Of a stretch of DNA of 64,000 bases, positions 56,023 through 64,000 are shown one piece after another. The notes beneath the pieces were generated by a model. The model did no database searches. It was given only the letters and a program-made list of their open reading frames with translations, and was not told the origin of the DNA. The stretch is from Herbaspirillum rubrisubalbicans (lineage in GTDB: Bacteria > Pseudomonadota > Gammaproteobacteria > Burkholderiales > Burkholderiaceae_D): the NCBI RefSeq assembly GCF_003719195.1, contig NZ_CP024996.1, forward strand, positions 62,001-126,000, written 5' to 3'. A program made the position numbers and the translations under genes. Every line of letters begins with the position of its first letter. The first letter of the stretch is position 1.

Positions 56023-57558
56023 ATGAGCATGAAGAAAATGTTTTCCGGCGTGCTGGCCATTGGCGCGCTGTTGTTGGCGGTAGGTTTTACCGCTCCGGCC
56101 CAGGCGCAGGACGCGCCCAAGCCTGAAGCTGCAGCGGCCGCCGCCGCTGCCCCGGCCGCTGCCGCTCCGGCCGCGCCCAAGGCTGACGCCGCCGCCCCTG
56201 CTGCGGCTGCCCCGGCCGCTCCGGCTGCTGCTGCGGCCGCACCGGCGCCGGTGCCCAACAAGGGCGACACCGCCTGGATGCTGATCTCGACCGCCTTCGT
56301 CATCCTGATGACGCTGCCGGGCCTGGGCCTGTTCTACGGCGGCCTGGTGCGCAGCAAGAACATGCTGTCGGTGCTGATGCAGTGCTTCGTGATCTTCTCG
56401 CTGATCTACATCCTGTGGTTCGTCTACGGCTACAGCATCGCCTTCACCGAGGGCAACGCCTTCTTCGGTGGCTTCGACCGCCTGTTCCTGCACGGTCTGA
56501 CCGGTGACTCCAACACCGGCACCTTCAGCAAGGGCGTGGTCATTCCTGAACTGTCCTTCGTCGCCTTCCAAGGTGCGTTCGCCGCCATCACCGTGGCGCT
56601 GATCATCGGTTCCTTCGCTGAACGTGTGAAGTTCTCGGCCGTGATCCTGTTCTCGATCCTGTGGTTCACCTTCTCCTACCTGCCGATGGCCCACATGGTC
56701 TGGTTCTGGCCGGGTCCGGACGCCTTCACCGACGCTGCTGCCGCTGAAAAGGCGACCGCCATCTCGGGCTGGCTGTTCCAGAAGGGCGCGCTGGACTTCG
56801 CTGGCGGTACCGTGGTGCACATCAACGCCGCTATCGCTGGCCTGGTCGGTTCCTATGTGATCGGCAAGCGTATCGGTTTCGGCAAGGAAGCCTTCAAGCC
56901 GCATAGCCTGACCCTGACCATGGTCGGTGCCTCGCTGCTGTGGTTCGGCTGGTTCGGCTTCAACGCCGGCTCGGCCCTGGAAGCCAACGGCAGCGCTGCC
57001 CTGGCCTTCGTCAACACCATCCTGGCAACTGCCGCCGCCGTGTTGTCCTGGAGCTTCGGCGAATGGATCGGCAAGGGCAAGCCCTCCATGCTGGGCGCCG
57101 CTTCCGGTGCGGTCGCTGGCCTGGTGGCCATCACCCCGGCGGCTGGTTTCGTGGGCGTCATCGGCGCCGTGGTCATGGGCCTGATCGCTGGTCTGCTGTG
57201 CCTGTGGGGCGTGAGCGGTCTGAAGAAGATCCTGGGTTCGGACGATGCGCTGGACGTGTTTGGCGTGCACGGCGTGGGCGGCATCCTGGGTGCCCTGTTG
57301 ACCGGCGTGTTCGCAGCTCCCAGCCTGGGCGGCACCGGTATCTATGACTACGTGGCCAACGCTGTGGCACCGGATTACTCCATCGGCGGCCAGGTCTGGA
57401 TCCAGTTCCAGGGCGTGCTGACCACCGTGATCCTGTCGGGTGTGGTCTCCTTCATCGCCTACAAGATCGTGGATGTCGTCATCGGCCTGCGTGTGACCGA
57501 GGAAGAAGAACGCGAAGGCCTGGATATCTCCAGCCACGGCGAATCGGCTTACCACTAA
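56023..57558 (+). CDS. amtB: Ammonium transporter AmtB
   Basis: 511 residues. A signal peptide (ends near AQAQDAP) is followed by a roughly 50-residue Ala/Pro repeat-rich linker, then 11 membrane helices. The twin His of the pore are in GGTVVHINAAIAG and VFGVHGVGGILG. The linker lies in the periplasm in the usual topology and is unusually Ala rich. It transports ammonium and binds GlnK. Confidence 0.95.
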   Translation: MSMKKMFSGVLAIGALLLAVGFTAPAQAQDAPKPEAAAAAAAAPAAAAPAAPKADAAAPAAAAPAAPAAAAAAPAPVPNKGDTAWMLISTAFVILMTLPGLGLFYGGLVRSKNMLSVLMQCFVIFSLIYILWFVYGYSIAFTEGNAFFGGFDRLFLHGLTGDSNTGTFSKGVVIPELSFVAFQGAFAAITVALIIGSFAERVKFSAVILFSILWFTFSYLPMAHMVWFWPGPDAFTDAAAAEKATAISGWLFQKGALDFAGGTVVHINAAIAGLVGSYVIGKRIGFGKEAFKPHSLTLTMVGASLLWFGWFGFNAGSALEANGSAALAFVNTILATAAAVLSWSFGEWIGKGKPSMLGAASGAVAGLVAITPAAGFVGVIGAVVMGLIAGLLCLWGVSGLKKILGSDDALDVFGVHGVGGILGALLTGVFAAPSLGGTGIYDYVANAVAPDYSIGGQVWIQFQGVLTTVILSGVVSFIAYKIVDVVIGLRVTEEEEREGLDISSHGESAYH

Positions 57559-57961
57559 GCATCTGTCGTACTGAGTCTGCAGTATTCCTTCGGGGCTGGA
57601 AACGGCCTCTTTATAAGGCGCCTTCGGGCGCCTTTTTTCATGTTGGTGCGCGATACAGTGAATATCTCGACAATTGCCCGAATGCAATATGTCTCTTTTA
57701 AGCCATTTTCTTCACGCAATCAGTTTTCCAGATGCATTGCCGGGTCGACACGCCAACAATTCCCGACTATTTGACTCGGACTCTTTAAAATGCCCGCATC
57801 ATCGCCATCTGAACACTCCCGACCACGCCTTTGCAGCGACCGTGGGCGGCTCCGGCTTTGCTGAAATGGCAACAGTGGCGTCTAGTGCGTCGCAACACGG
57901 TTTCAGGAATCCGCTAAAATCGATCCTCGCTGCCGGCATTTACATTTAGTTAAGGTCTTTT
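57559..57961. other. Intergenic region between amtB and gshA
   Basis: 403 bases. It starts with the amtB terminator at 57616-57638. Nothing else is convincing; a 91-codon frame lacks features. It should hold the gshA promoter. Confidence 0.45.
57616..57638 (+). terminator. Intrinsic terminator of amtB
   Basis: Stem AGGCGCC / GGCGCCT with the stable TTCG tetraloop, followed by TTTTT, 57 bases after the amtB stop. Confidence 0.92.
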
Positions 57962-59260
57962 ATGGTCCCGCATCTTGTCACCGCTCTCAATGGTCCTCTG
58001 CTGGAGCTGGAGAAGAAAATCCTGGGCGCCACGCCGGCCATCGAACGCTGGTTCCGCATGGAGTGGCAGGAGCATACGCCGCCCTTCTATTGCTCGGTCG
58101 ACCTGCGCAATGCCGGTTTCAAGCTGGCGCCGGTCGATACCAACCTGTTCCCCGGCGGCTTCAACAATCTTTCGCCGGAAATGCTGCCGCTGGCGGTGCA
58201 AGCGGCCATGGCGGCCATCGAAAAGTACTGCCCGGATGCGCGCAACCTGTTGCTGATCCCGGAAAACCAGCCCGGCAATACCTTCTACCTGCAAAATATC
58301 GGCCGTCTGATGCAGATCTTCCGCCAGACCGGTCTGAACGTGCGTCTGGGGACGCTGGCGCCGGGCGCCACCAAGCCGCAGCAGATCGAACTGCCCGATG
58401 GCACCCACATCACGCTGGAACCGCTGGAGCGCTCGGCCAATGGCCGCCGCCTGGGCCTGAAGAACTTCGACCCCTGTACCGTGCTGCTCAACAATGACCT
58501 GTCCAGTGGCGTCCCTTCGGTGCTGGAAGGGCTATATGAACAAAGCGTCCTGCCGCCGCTGCACGCGGGCTGGGCGCTGCGCCGCAAGAGCAATCACTTT
58601 GCCGCCTATGATGAGGTAGTGAAGAAATTTTCCAAGATGGTCGAGGTCGACCCGTGGATGCTCAATCCGCTCTTCACCAAGGTCAGCAATATCGACTTCC
58701 AGGACAACACTGGTACCGATGCGCTGGCCGATAGCGTCTCTTCGCTGCTGTCGAAGATCCGCAAGAAGTACAAGGAATACGGTATCAAGGAGCAGCCCTT
58801 CGTCTTCATCAAGGCCAATGCCGGCACCTATGGCATGGGCATTATGACGGTCAAGGATGCCAGCGAGATCAAGGACCTCAACCGCAAGCAGCGCAGCGGC
58901 ATGTTGGCCGGCAAGGAAGGGCTGGAGGTGTCGGAGGTGATCGTGCAGGAAGGCGTGCACTCCTTCGAGCGCATCAACCAGGCCGTGGCCGAGCCGGTGG
59001 TCTACATGATCGACCGTTACGTGGTGGGCGGCTTCTACCGCGTGCACGCCGACCGTGGCGTCAATGAAAACCTCAATGCGCCCGGCGCGCATTTCGTGCC
59101 GCTGGCCTTTGCCCAGCAGCACGCCTTGCCGGACATGCACGCCAAGCCGGGTACGGCCGCGCCCAACCGTTTCTACATGTATGGCGTGGTGGCGCGACTG
59201 GCGCTGCTGGCGGCCTCGGTGGAGATGGAAAAGACCGATCCCAACCCGGAAGTCTATTAA
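57962..59260 (+). CDS. gshA: Glutamate-cysteine ligase, proteobacterial type
   Basis: 432 residues. It couples glutamate and cysteine to gamma-glutamylcysteine with ATP, the first step of glutathione synthesis. The protein is of the TIGR02049 type found in betaproteobacteria, with GFKLAPVDTNLFPGGFNNLS near the start and FVFIKANAGTYGMGIMTVKD near the ATP-binding part. gshB follows after 43 bases. Confidence 0.92.
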   Translation: MVPHLVTALNGPLLELEKKILGATPAIERWFRMEWQEHTPPFYCSVDLRNAGFKLAPVDTNLFPGGFNNLSPEMLPLAVQAAMAAIEKYCPDARNLLLIPENQPGNTFYLQNIGRLMQIFRQTGLNVRLGTLAPGATKPQQIELPDGTHITLEPLERSANGRRLGLKNFDPCTVLLNNDLSSGVPSVLEGLYEQSVLPPLHAGWALRRKSNHFAAYDEVVKKFSKMVEVDPWMLNPLFTKVSNIDFQDNTGTDALADSVSSLLSKIRKKYKEYGIKEQPFVFIKANAGTYGMGIMTVKDASEIKDLNRKQRSGMLAGKEGLEVSEVIVQEGVHSFERINQAVAEPVVYMIDRYVVGGFYRVHADRGVNENLNAPGAHFVPLAFAQQHALPDMHAKPGTAAPNRFYMYGVVARLALLAASVEMEKTDPNPEVY

Positions 59261-59303
59261 CCAATTCGCGGCCCCACGCCAGGCTCAACAGGACCCAAGC
59301 CTC

Positions 59304-60272
59304 ATGAAAATCGCTTTCCTCGCCGATCCGCTCGATACGTTCAAGACGTACAAGGATTCCACCTTTGCCATGATGCGCGAGTGCGCCCGTCGCGGTCACA
59401 GCCTGTATGCCTTCGAACAGGCTGACCTGGTGCTGGAGAGCGGCCTGGTCACGGCCAATGCCCGCAAGCTGACGCTGACCGGAGACGCCGAGAACTGGTA
59501 TCGGGCCGACAAGGCGGCATCGAGCTTCCTGTCCGAATTCGATGCGGTGATCGTGCGCAAGGATCCGCCCTTCGACATGGAATACATCTACACCACCTAC
59601 CTGCTGGAGCTGGCCGAAAAGCAGGGCGCGCGGGTGTTCAACAAGCCGGCGGCGATCCGCAGTCACAACGAGAAGCTGGCCATCGCCCAGTTCCCGCAGT
59701 ACACCGCGCCCACGCTGGTCACGCGCGACGACAAGCGCTTGCGCGCCTTCCATGCCGAACACCAGGACGTGATCCTGAAACCCCTGGACGGCATGGGCGG
59801 CATGGGCATCTTCCGGGTCAAGGCCGATGGCATGAACCTGGGCTCCATCATCGAAACCCTGACCGACAACGGTCAACGCACGATCATGGCGCAACGTTTC
59901 ATTCCCCAGATCAGCGCCGGCGACAAGCGTATCCTCCTGATCGGCGGCAAGGTGGTGCCCAACGTGCTGGCACGCATTCCGCAGGGTAACGAGGTGCGCG
60001 GCAACCTGGCCGCAGGCGGTCTGGGTAAAGCTCAGCCGGCCTCGGCAAGGGATATCGAGATCGGCGAGGCACTGGGGCCGATCCTGTATGAACGTGGTTT
60101 GCTGCTGGTAGGATTGGACGCCATTGGCGACTATCTCACCGAGATCAACGTCACCAGCCCGACCTGCTTCCAGGAAATCACCCAGCAGACCGGGTTCGAT
60201 GTGGCGGCGATGTTCGTGGACGCGCTGGAGACGGCAGCAGGAGCAAGTGCAACAACAGCGTCGGTCGGATAA
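59304..60272 (+). CDS. gshB: Glutathione synthetase
   Basis: 322 residues. It adds glycine to gamma-glutamylcysteine. ATP-grasp features: VRKDPPFDMEYIYTTYLLEL, KPLDGMGGMGIFRVKADG and GLDAIGDYLTEINVTSPTCF. ATG 59304 is chosen as the start of the conserved MKIAFLADPLDTFK. Next gene: PTS EIIA, 65 bases on. Confidence 0.95.
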   Translation: MKIAFLADPLDTFKTYKDSTFAMMRECARRGHSLYAFEQADLVLESGLVTANARKLTLTGDAENWYRADKAASSFLSEFDAVIVRKDPPFDMEYIYTTYLLELAEKQGARVFNKPAAIRSHNEKLAIAQFPQYTAPTLVTRDDKRLRAFHAEHQDVILKPLDGMGGMGIFRVKADGMNLGSIIETLTDNGQRTIMAQRFIPQISAGDKRILLIGGKVVPNVLARIPQGNEVRGNLAAGGLGKAQPASARDIEIGEALGPILYERGLLLVGLDAIGDYLTEINVTSPTCFQEITQQTGFDVAAMFVDALETAAGASATTASVG

Positions 60273-60337
60273 TGGGATCGACAGAGCATGACGGGCTGCT
60301 CGGGGAAAAGCGCGTCGCAACAGATGGCAACAATTCC

Positions 60338-60748
60338 ATGGTCGGTATTCTTCTCTTGACGCACGCCCCGCTGGGGCAAGCCTTCGTGGCCGCCGCCACC
60401 CATGTCTTCCGTGGCCGGCCTGAACGGATGGAGGCGATCGACGTGATCGCCGATCAGAACCCGGCCGAAGTGCAAAAACTGGCCATCGAGGCGGTCGAAC
60501 GCCTCGACGATGGCAGCGGTGTACTGGTCATCACCGATGTCATGGGCGGCACGCCCTCCAACTGTACGGGCTTCCTGTGCGGTTTGGGCAATGTCCAGGT
60601 GATCGCCGGTATCAGCCTGCCCATGCTGTTGCGGGCGCTGACCTATCGCAACGATACGCTGGACGTGGTGGTTGAAATGGCGCTGGCCGGGGGCCAGAAT
60701 GGTGCAGTGCGGATCGACAATCGCATCCGCGTGGCCGCTTCGGCCTGA
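60338..60748 (+). CDS. PTS EIIA-Man family protein
   Basis: 136 residues. Mannose-family EIIA with active-site His9 in GILLLTHAPLG and the core ITDVMGGTPSN. It takes phosphate from HPr. No EIIB, EIIC or EIID gene is nearby, so the phosphorelay is likely regulatory. Start ATG 60338 fits the family length. Next is ptsH after 73 bases. Confidence 0.9.
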   Translation: MVGILLLTHAPLGQAFVAAATHVFRGRPERMEAIDVIADQNPAEVQKLAIEAVERLDDGSGVLVITDVMGGTPSNCTGFLCGLGNVQVIAGISLPMLLRALTYRNDTLDVVVEMALAGGQNGAVRIDNRIRVAASA

Positions 60749-60821
60749 GGGTGAGTGCGGGCTGTCGCGTTGCCACATGGTTTCCCACGCCGCGCCAACA
60801 AGATAAAAACGAAAGCTGAAA

Positions 60822-61091
60822 ATGATTCAAAAAGAACTCGAGATCGTCAACAAGCTCGGCCTGCACGCGCGTGCCTCCGCCAAGTTCACCCAGCTCGCCG
60901 GCAAGTTCAAGAGCGAAGTCTGGCTGACCTTCAACAAGCGCCGCGTCAATGCCAAGTCCATCATGGGCGTGATGATGCTGGCCGCCGGCAAAGGTAGCCT
61001 GGTGACCCTGGAAACCAATGGCGCCGATGAGCAGGAATGCTTCACCGCGCTGGAGGCCCTGATTGCCGACAAGTTCGGCGAAGGGCAGTAA
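60822..61091 (+). CDS. ptsH: Phosphocarrier protein HPr
   Basis: 89 residues. His15 in NKLGLHARASAK takes phosphate from EI, and Ser46 in NAKSIMGVMML matches the regulatory serine of HPr. Third gene of the gshA-gshB-EIIA-ptsH-ptsI cluster. ptsI follows after 240 bases and could have its own promoter. Confidence 0.95.
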   Translation: MIQKELEIVNKLGLHARASAKFTQLAGKFKSEVWLTFNKRRVNAKSIMGVMMLAAGKGSLVTLETNGADEQECFTALEALIADKFGEGQ

Positions 61092-61331
61092 TCTTCCCTG
61101 ACCGCGCTGGCGGTATTGCGCCGCAACATCGCGGCGCGGCTGGAATGCTTCTTGCGGTGTAAGGATGATCACGCAGATATTGCGTGACATGAAACAATGT
61201 TCACCCTAGCTGCCTGTTTCGCCGAGATTTGTCTCTCGCAATTGCCAAATTGCTGTTTGTTAGGTAATTTGCTCCAGGCTACCGCGCGCTGAAGCACGGC
61301 GGACTATAAGAAAACAGGCAGGAGATACGCG
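61092..61331. promoter_or_regulatory. Gap between ptsH and ptsI with an inverted repeat
   Basis: 240 bases. It holds GCAATT-GCCA-AATTGC (near 61239-61254) and is AT-rich up to 61270, so a separate ptsI promoter is plausible. No gene seen. Confidence 0.4.
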
Positions 61332-63122
61332 ATGGCTTCATTCAGCTTACATGGAATCGCGGTGTCGCAAGGCATCGCCATCGGACGCGCCCACTTGATG
61401 GCGCCGGCCGCACTGGACGTCAAACATTACCTGATCGCCGCGCCCCAGGTGGAGGCCGAGGTGGCGCGCTTGAAGAGCGCCGTCAAGGCGGTGCACCAGG
61501 AGTTGCACACCATCCGCACCGAATTGCCCAAGGATGCCCCGCCCGAGCTGGGGGCTTTCATCGACGTGCATTCGCTGATCCTGTCGGACCCGCTGTTGGC
61601 CGAGGTGCCGCAGGACATCATCCGCCATCGCTACTACAACGCCGAATGGGCGCTGGTGACCCAGATCGAGGAATTGTCGGCCCAGTTCGACGACATCGAA
61701 GATCCCTACCTGCGCGAGCGCAAGGCCGATATCCAGCAGGTGGGCGAACGCATCCTCAAGGTCTTGACCGGCAGCGCCGGCCATCTGCCGCCGACCGGCG
61801 AAGCCGCCGCCAACATCATCGTGGTGGCGCACGACATCTCGCCAGCCGACATGCTGCAGTTCCGCGAGAGCGCCTTTGCCGGCTTCGTGACCGACCTGGG
61901 CGGCCCCAATTCGCATACCGCCATCGTCGCCCGCAGCCTGGCCATTCCGGCCGCGGTGGGGATGCATAACGCTTCCGTGCTGGTCAAGCACGATGATGTG
62001 CTCATCATCGATGGCGATGCCGGCGTGGTCATCGTCGATCCTTCGCCGCTGGTGCTGGCGCAGTATCGGGCGCGGCAGGAAAGGCTGCTGCGTGAACGGA
62101 AGAAGCTTTCACGTCTGAAGAAGACCCCGGCCATCACCCAGGATGGCGAACCGATCACGCTCCTGGCCAATATCGAGTTGCCCAACGACGCCGCGCCGGC
62201 CTTCGAAGCGGGAGCCATGGGCATCGGCCTGTTCCGCTCCGAATTCCTGTTCATGGGGCGTGCCGGGCACCTGGAGAAATTCCCCAGCGAGGATGAGCAG
62301 TTCGAGTCCTACAAGCAGGCCGTCATTGCCATGAAGGGCCGGGTGGTGACCATCCGCACGCTCGACGTGGGGGCCGACAAGCCTCTGGATGCGGATGAGG
62401 AAACTGCGCTCAACCCGGCCCTGGGCCTGCGTGCGATCCGCTATTGCTTGTCCGAGCCGCAGATGTTCCTCACGCAATTGCGCGCCATCCTGCGCGCTTC
62501 GGCCTATGGGCCCATCAAGCTCCTGGTGCCGATGATGGCGCACGCCTTCGAGATCGACCAGACGCTGTCCATGATCGAGCAGGCCAAGCAGCAACTGCGG
62601 GATCGCAAGCAGAAGTTCGATGAGGATATCCCGATCGGCGCCATGATCGAGATCCCGGCCGCGGCCCTGGCGCTGCCGCTGTTCATCAAGCGCCTGGACT
62701 TCCTCTCCATCGGCACCAATGACCTGATCCAGTACACCCTGGCCATCGACCGCGTGGACCACGAGGTGGCGCATCTCTACGATCCGCTGCATCCGGCGGT
62801 GCTGTTCCTGCTGTCGACCGTGATTTCGCAGGGCCGCAAGGCCGGCATTCCGGTATCGGTATGCGGCGAAATGGCGGGCGACCTGAAGTGGACGCGACTG
62901 CTGCTGGGGATGGGTTTGCTGGAGTTTTCCATGCATCCCTCGCAGATCCTGTCGGTGAAAAACGAGATCTTGAACAGCGACCTGCGCCTTCTGGAGCCGC
63001 AGGTCAAGAAGGTGCTGCGCGCCACCGAACCTGCCGCCATCAACGCGGCCATGGCGCAGTTGCAGGCGCTGCAGGCCGAAGCGGTCGAGCTCGATACCAA
63101 GATCGCGGCGCGTCGCCGCTGA
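61332..63122 (+). CDS. ptsI: Phosphoenolpyruvate-protein phosphotransferase (PTS enzyme I)
   Basis: 596 residues. It moves phosphate from PEP to HPr. The phosphoacceptor His195 is in GGPNSHTAIVARS; the PEP-binding region is in the C-terminal TIM barrel, with GIGLFRSEFLFMGR, LDFLSIGTNDLIQYTLAIDR and the active-site Cys in VSVCGEMAGD. Completes the soluble PTS chain here. Confidence 0.96.
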   Translation: MASFSLHGIAVSQGIAIGRAHLMAPAALDVKHYLIAAPQVEAEVARLKSAVKAVHQELHTIRTELPKDAPPELGAFIDVHSLILSDPLLAEVPQDIIRHRYYNAEWALVTQIEELSAQFDDIEDPYLRERKADIQQVGERILKVLTGSAGHLPPTGEAAANIIVVAHDISPADMLQFRESAFAGFVTDLGGPNSHTAIVARSLAIPAAVGMHNASVLVKHDDVLIIDGDAGVVIVDPSPLVLAQYRARQERLLRERKKLSRLKKTPAITQDGEPITLLANIELPNDAAPAFEAGAMGIGLFRSEFLFMGRAGHLEKFPSEDEQFESYKQAVIAMKGRVVTIRTLDVGADKPLDADEETALNPALGLRAIRYCLSEPQMFLTQLRAILRASAYGPIKLLVPMMAHAFEIDQTLSMIEQAKQQLRDRKQKFDEDIPIGAMIEIPAAALALPLFIKRLDFLSIGTNDLIQYTLAIDRVDHEVAHLYDPLHPAVLFLLSTVISQGRKAGIPVSVCGEMAGDLKWTRLLLGMGLLEFSMHPSQILSVKNEILNSDLRLLEPQVKKVLRATEPAAINAAMAQLQALQAEAVELDTKIAARRR

Positions 63123-63182
63123 AGCCGCACCTGCGGGCAGGGCCGTTTGACGGGTCTGCCCGACTTGGGTATTCTTACACCA

Positions 63183-63262
63183 CTGCGCCGATTTGAACGG
63201 TTTGACCAACTTCAGCTTGCGGGCGCCGGGATCCTGATCCCATCTAAATGCGGCTAAAGCGA
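63183..63262 (+). ncRNA. SAM-II riboswitch candidate upstream of metX
   Basis: The pieces of the SAM-II (SAM-alpha) pseudoknot occur in order. P1 pairs GCGCC (63185-63189) with GGCGC (63222-63226). Directly after the P1 5' strand is GATTTGAACGG, then CTTGC ahead of the P1 3' strand. Downstream come TAAATG (63245-63250) and GCTAAA (63253-63258), in the order seen in SAM-II. An extra hairpin GGGAT/ATCCC (63228-63241) sits in the variable region. The next gene is metX, a common SAM-II target. Judged by eye only. Confidence 0.6.
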
Positions 63263-63316
63263 GCTTGGATCTGCTGTTCTTCCCAAGACGTAGCCCCATC
63301 GATGAGTGAGCCCGCA

Positions 63317-63348
63317 AGCACTGCTTCCGGGCTTTTTTGTTGCCCGCG
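63317..63348 (+). terminator. Intrinsic terminator in the metX leader
   Basis: Stem AGCCCG / CGGGCT continued inward by AAGC/GCTT after one mismatch, followed by TTTTTT. It is about 60 bases after the riboswitch candidate and about 90 bases before metX. It could end the ptsI transcript or act as an attenuator. Confidence 0.8.
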
Positions 63349-63437
63349 CACGAGACTGGCCACCCGCCCGGCGAAGCGACCGCCAGTGCCGCCCCGTCAA
63401 AGGCCGCCTGGCGCCGAGTCACTTACGCAGAACAATC

Positions 63438-64000
63438 ATGTCGATCGGAATCGTATCGCCCCAGGTCATGCAGTTCGCCGAGCCGCTGCCGCTGCAAAGC
63501 GGCGCTTCGCTGGCGCACTACTCGCTGACCTATGAAACCTACGGCACGCTGAATGCCGACAAATCCAATGCCGTGCTGGTGTGCCACGCGCTCAATGCCT
63601 CTCATCACGTGGCCGGCGTCTATGCCGACGACCCGGACAACGTGGGCTGGTGGGACAACATGGTCGGTCCCGGCAAGTCGCTGGACACCGATCGCTTCTT
63701 CGTCATTGGGGTAAATAACCTGGGCTCCTGTTTCGGCTCCACCGGCCCGATGCATCCCAACCCGGCCACCGGCCAGCCCTACGGCGCCGATTTTCCGGTG
63801 GTGACGGTGGAAGACTGGGTCAATGCCCAGGCCCGTCTGGCGGACCGGCTCGGCATCGATTGCTTTGCCGCCGTCATGGGCGGGTCATTGGGCGGGATGC
63901 AGGCGCTGGCCTGGAGCATGATGTATCCAGATCGTCTGCGCCACTGCCTGGTGATCGCTTCCACGCCCAAGCTGTCGGCCCAGAACATCGCCTTCAACGA
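63438..64000 (+). CDS. metX: Homoserine O-acyltransferase MetX, 3' end cut off by the window
   Basis: First 187 residues, open to the right edge. It acylates homoserine in methionine synthesis. The start [54 protein letters not shown] and the nucleophile elbow [14 protein letters not shown] (catalytic Ser) are all typical. Whether it uses acetyl-CoA or succinyl-CoA cannot be decided here. metW often follows in betaproteobacteria. Confidence 0.94.
   Translation, partial: MSIGIVSPQVMQFAEPLPLQSGASLAHYSLTYETYGTLNADKSNAVLVCHALNASHHVAGVYADDPDNVGWWDNMVGPGKSLDTDRFFVIGVNNLGSCFGSTGPMHPNPATGQPYGADFPVVTVEDWVNAQARLADRLGIDCFAAVMGGSLGGMQALAWSMMYPDRLRHCLVIASTPKLSAQNIAFN

Larger units (their letters stand above)
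63123..63437. other. Leader region of metX
   Basis: 315 bases between ptsI and metX. It holds the SAM-II-like structure (63183-63262) and then an intrinsic terminator (63317-63348). No gene seen. Confidence 0.65.

Noticed and set aside
56020..57687. 555-codon open frame antisense to amtB
   Set aside because: Gln/His/Gly-rich shadow of a conserved transporter gene.
57674..57949. 91-codon open frame before gshA
   Set aside because: No conserved pattern and no ribosome binding site; the region is better explained as gshA promoter DNA.

Overview
The window looks like chromosomal DNA of a Herbaspirillum-type betaproteobacterium (Oxalobacteraceae, Burkholderiales). The evidence is high GC with GC-rich third positions, the nlmA-glnK-amtB ammonium operon known from Herbaspirillum seropedicae, the rsmB / DUF4390 / ntrY / ntrX cluster, and a gshA-gshB / EIIA / ptsH / ptsI cluster. 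Family calls rest on recognisable motifs; no database search was possible.

Layout. 1-1.6 kb: 3' part of a chemoreceptor gene. 1.7-6.95 kb: an atypical island with an orphan 869-aa protein and, divergent from it, a lower-GC flavoprotein-like gene split by a frameshift at a run of nine A. Long palindromes lie upstream and downstream of the flavoprotein gene. 7-13.2 kb: CoA-transferase with divergent LysR gene, FUSC-type efflux protein, MscS-type channel. 13.2-15.2 kb: duplicated DUF4148 genes in AT-rich DNA, each followed by a related long hairpin. 15.2-18.1 kb: class I amidotransferase, LysR gene and divergent quinone-oxidoreductase-like gene. 18.4-25.6 kb: small secreted protein, hypothetical protein, feoAB plus a Cys-rich partner behind a Fur-like site, threonine ammonia-lyase, zinc-ribbon protein, a VapBC-type toxin-antitoxin pair and ogt. 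25.7-29.5 kb: NitT/TauT-type ABC operon with two tandem binding-protein genes, the first frameshifted. 29.9-37.5 kb: kup, arginase, a basic amino acid ABC importer, EamA transporter, TrmB-like methyltransferase, DUF3567. 38-43.7 kb: ntrX, ntrY, DUF4390, rsmB, DUF1840 (all minus strand). 43.8-46.5 kb: lipoprotein and OPT transporter. 46.5-52.4 kb: a five-gene operon resembling E. coli ynbABCD with an added acyltransferase. 52.6-54.4 kb: YifB/ComM-like ATPase and ubiK. 54.8-57.6 kb: nlmA-glnK-amtB behind a near-consensus sigma-54 promoter and NtrC-like sites. 58-63.1 kb: glutathione synthesis and an EIIC-less PTS. 63.1-64 kb: a candidate SAM-II riboswitch, a terminator and the start of metX.

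How the genes work together. Nitrogen control is a theme: NtrY/NtrX and the NtrC/sigma-54-type nlmA-glnK-amtB operon. Arginase followed by a basic amino acid importer points to arginine uptake and breakdown. EIIA-HPr-EI without a sugar permease suggests a regulatory phosphorelay. The ynb-like operon combines CDP-diacylglycerol synthase, CDP-alcohol phosphatidyltransferase, acyltransferase, hydrolase-methyltransferase and PAP2-phosphatase functions, which suggests an uncharacterised lipid pathway.

The most interesting points are the ynb-like operon, the frameshifted flavoprotein beside the orphan 869-aa protein, the SAM-II-like leader of metX, and the covarying hairpins behind the DUF4148 genes.
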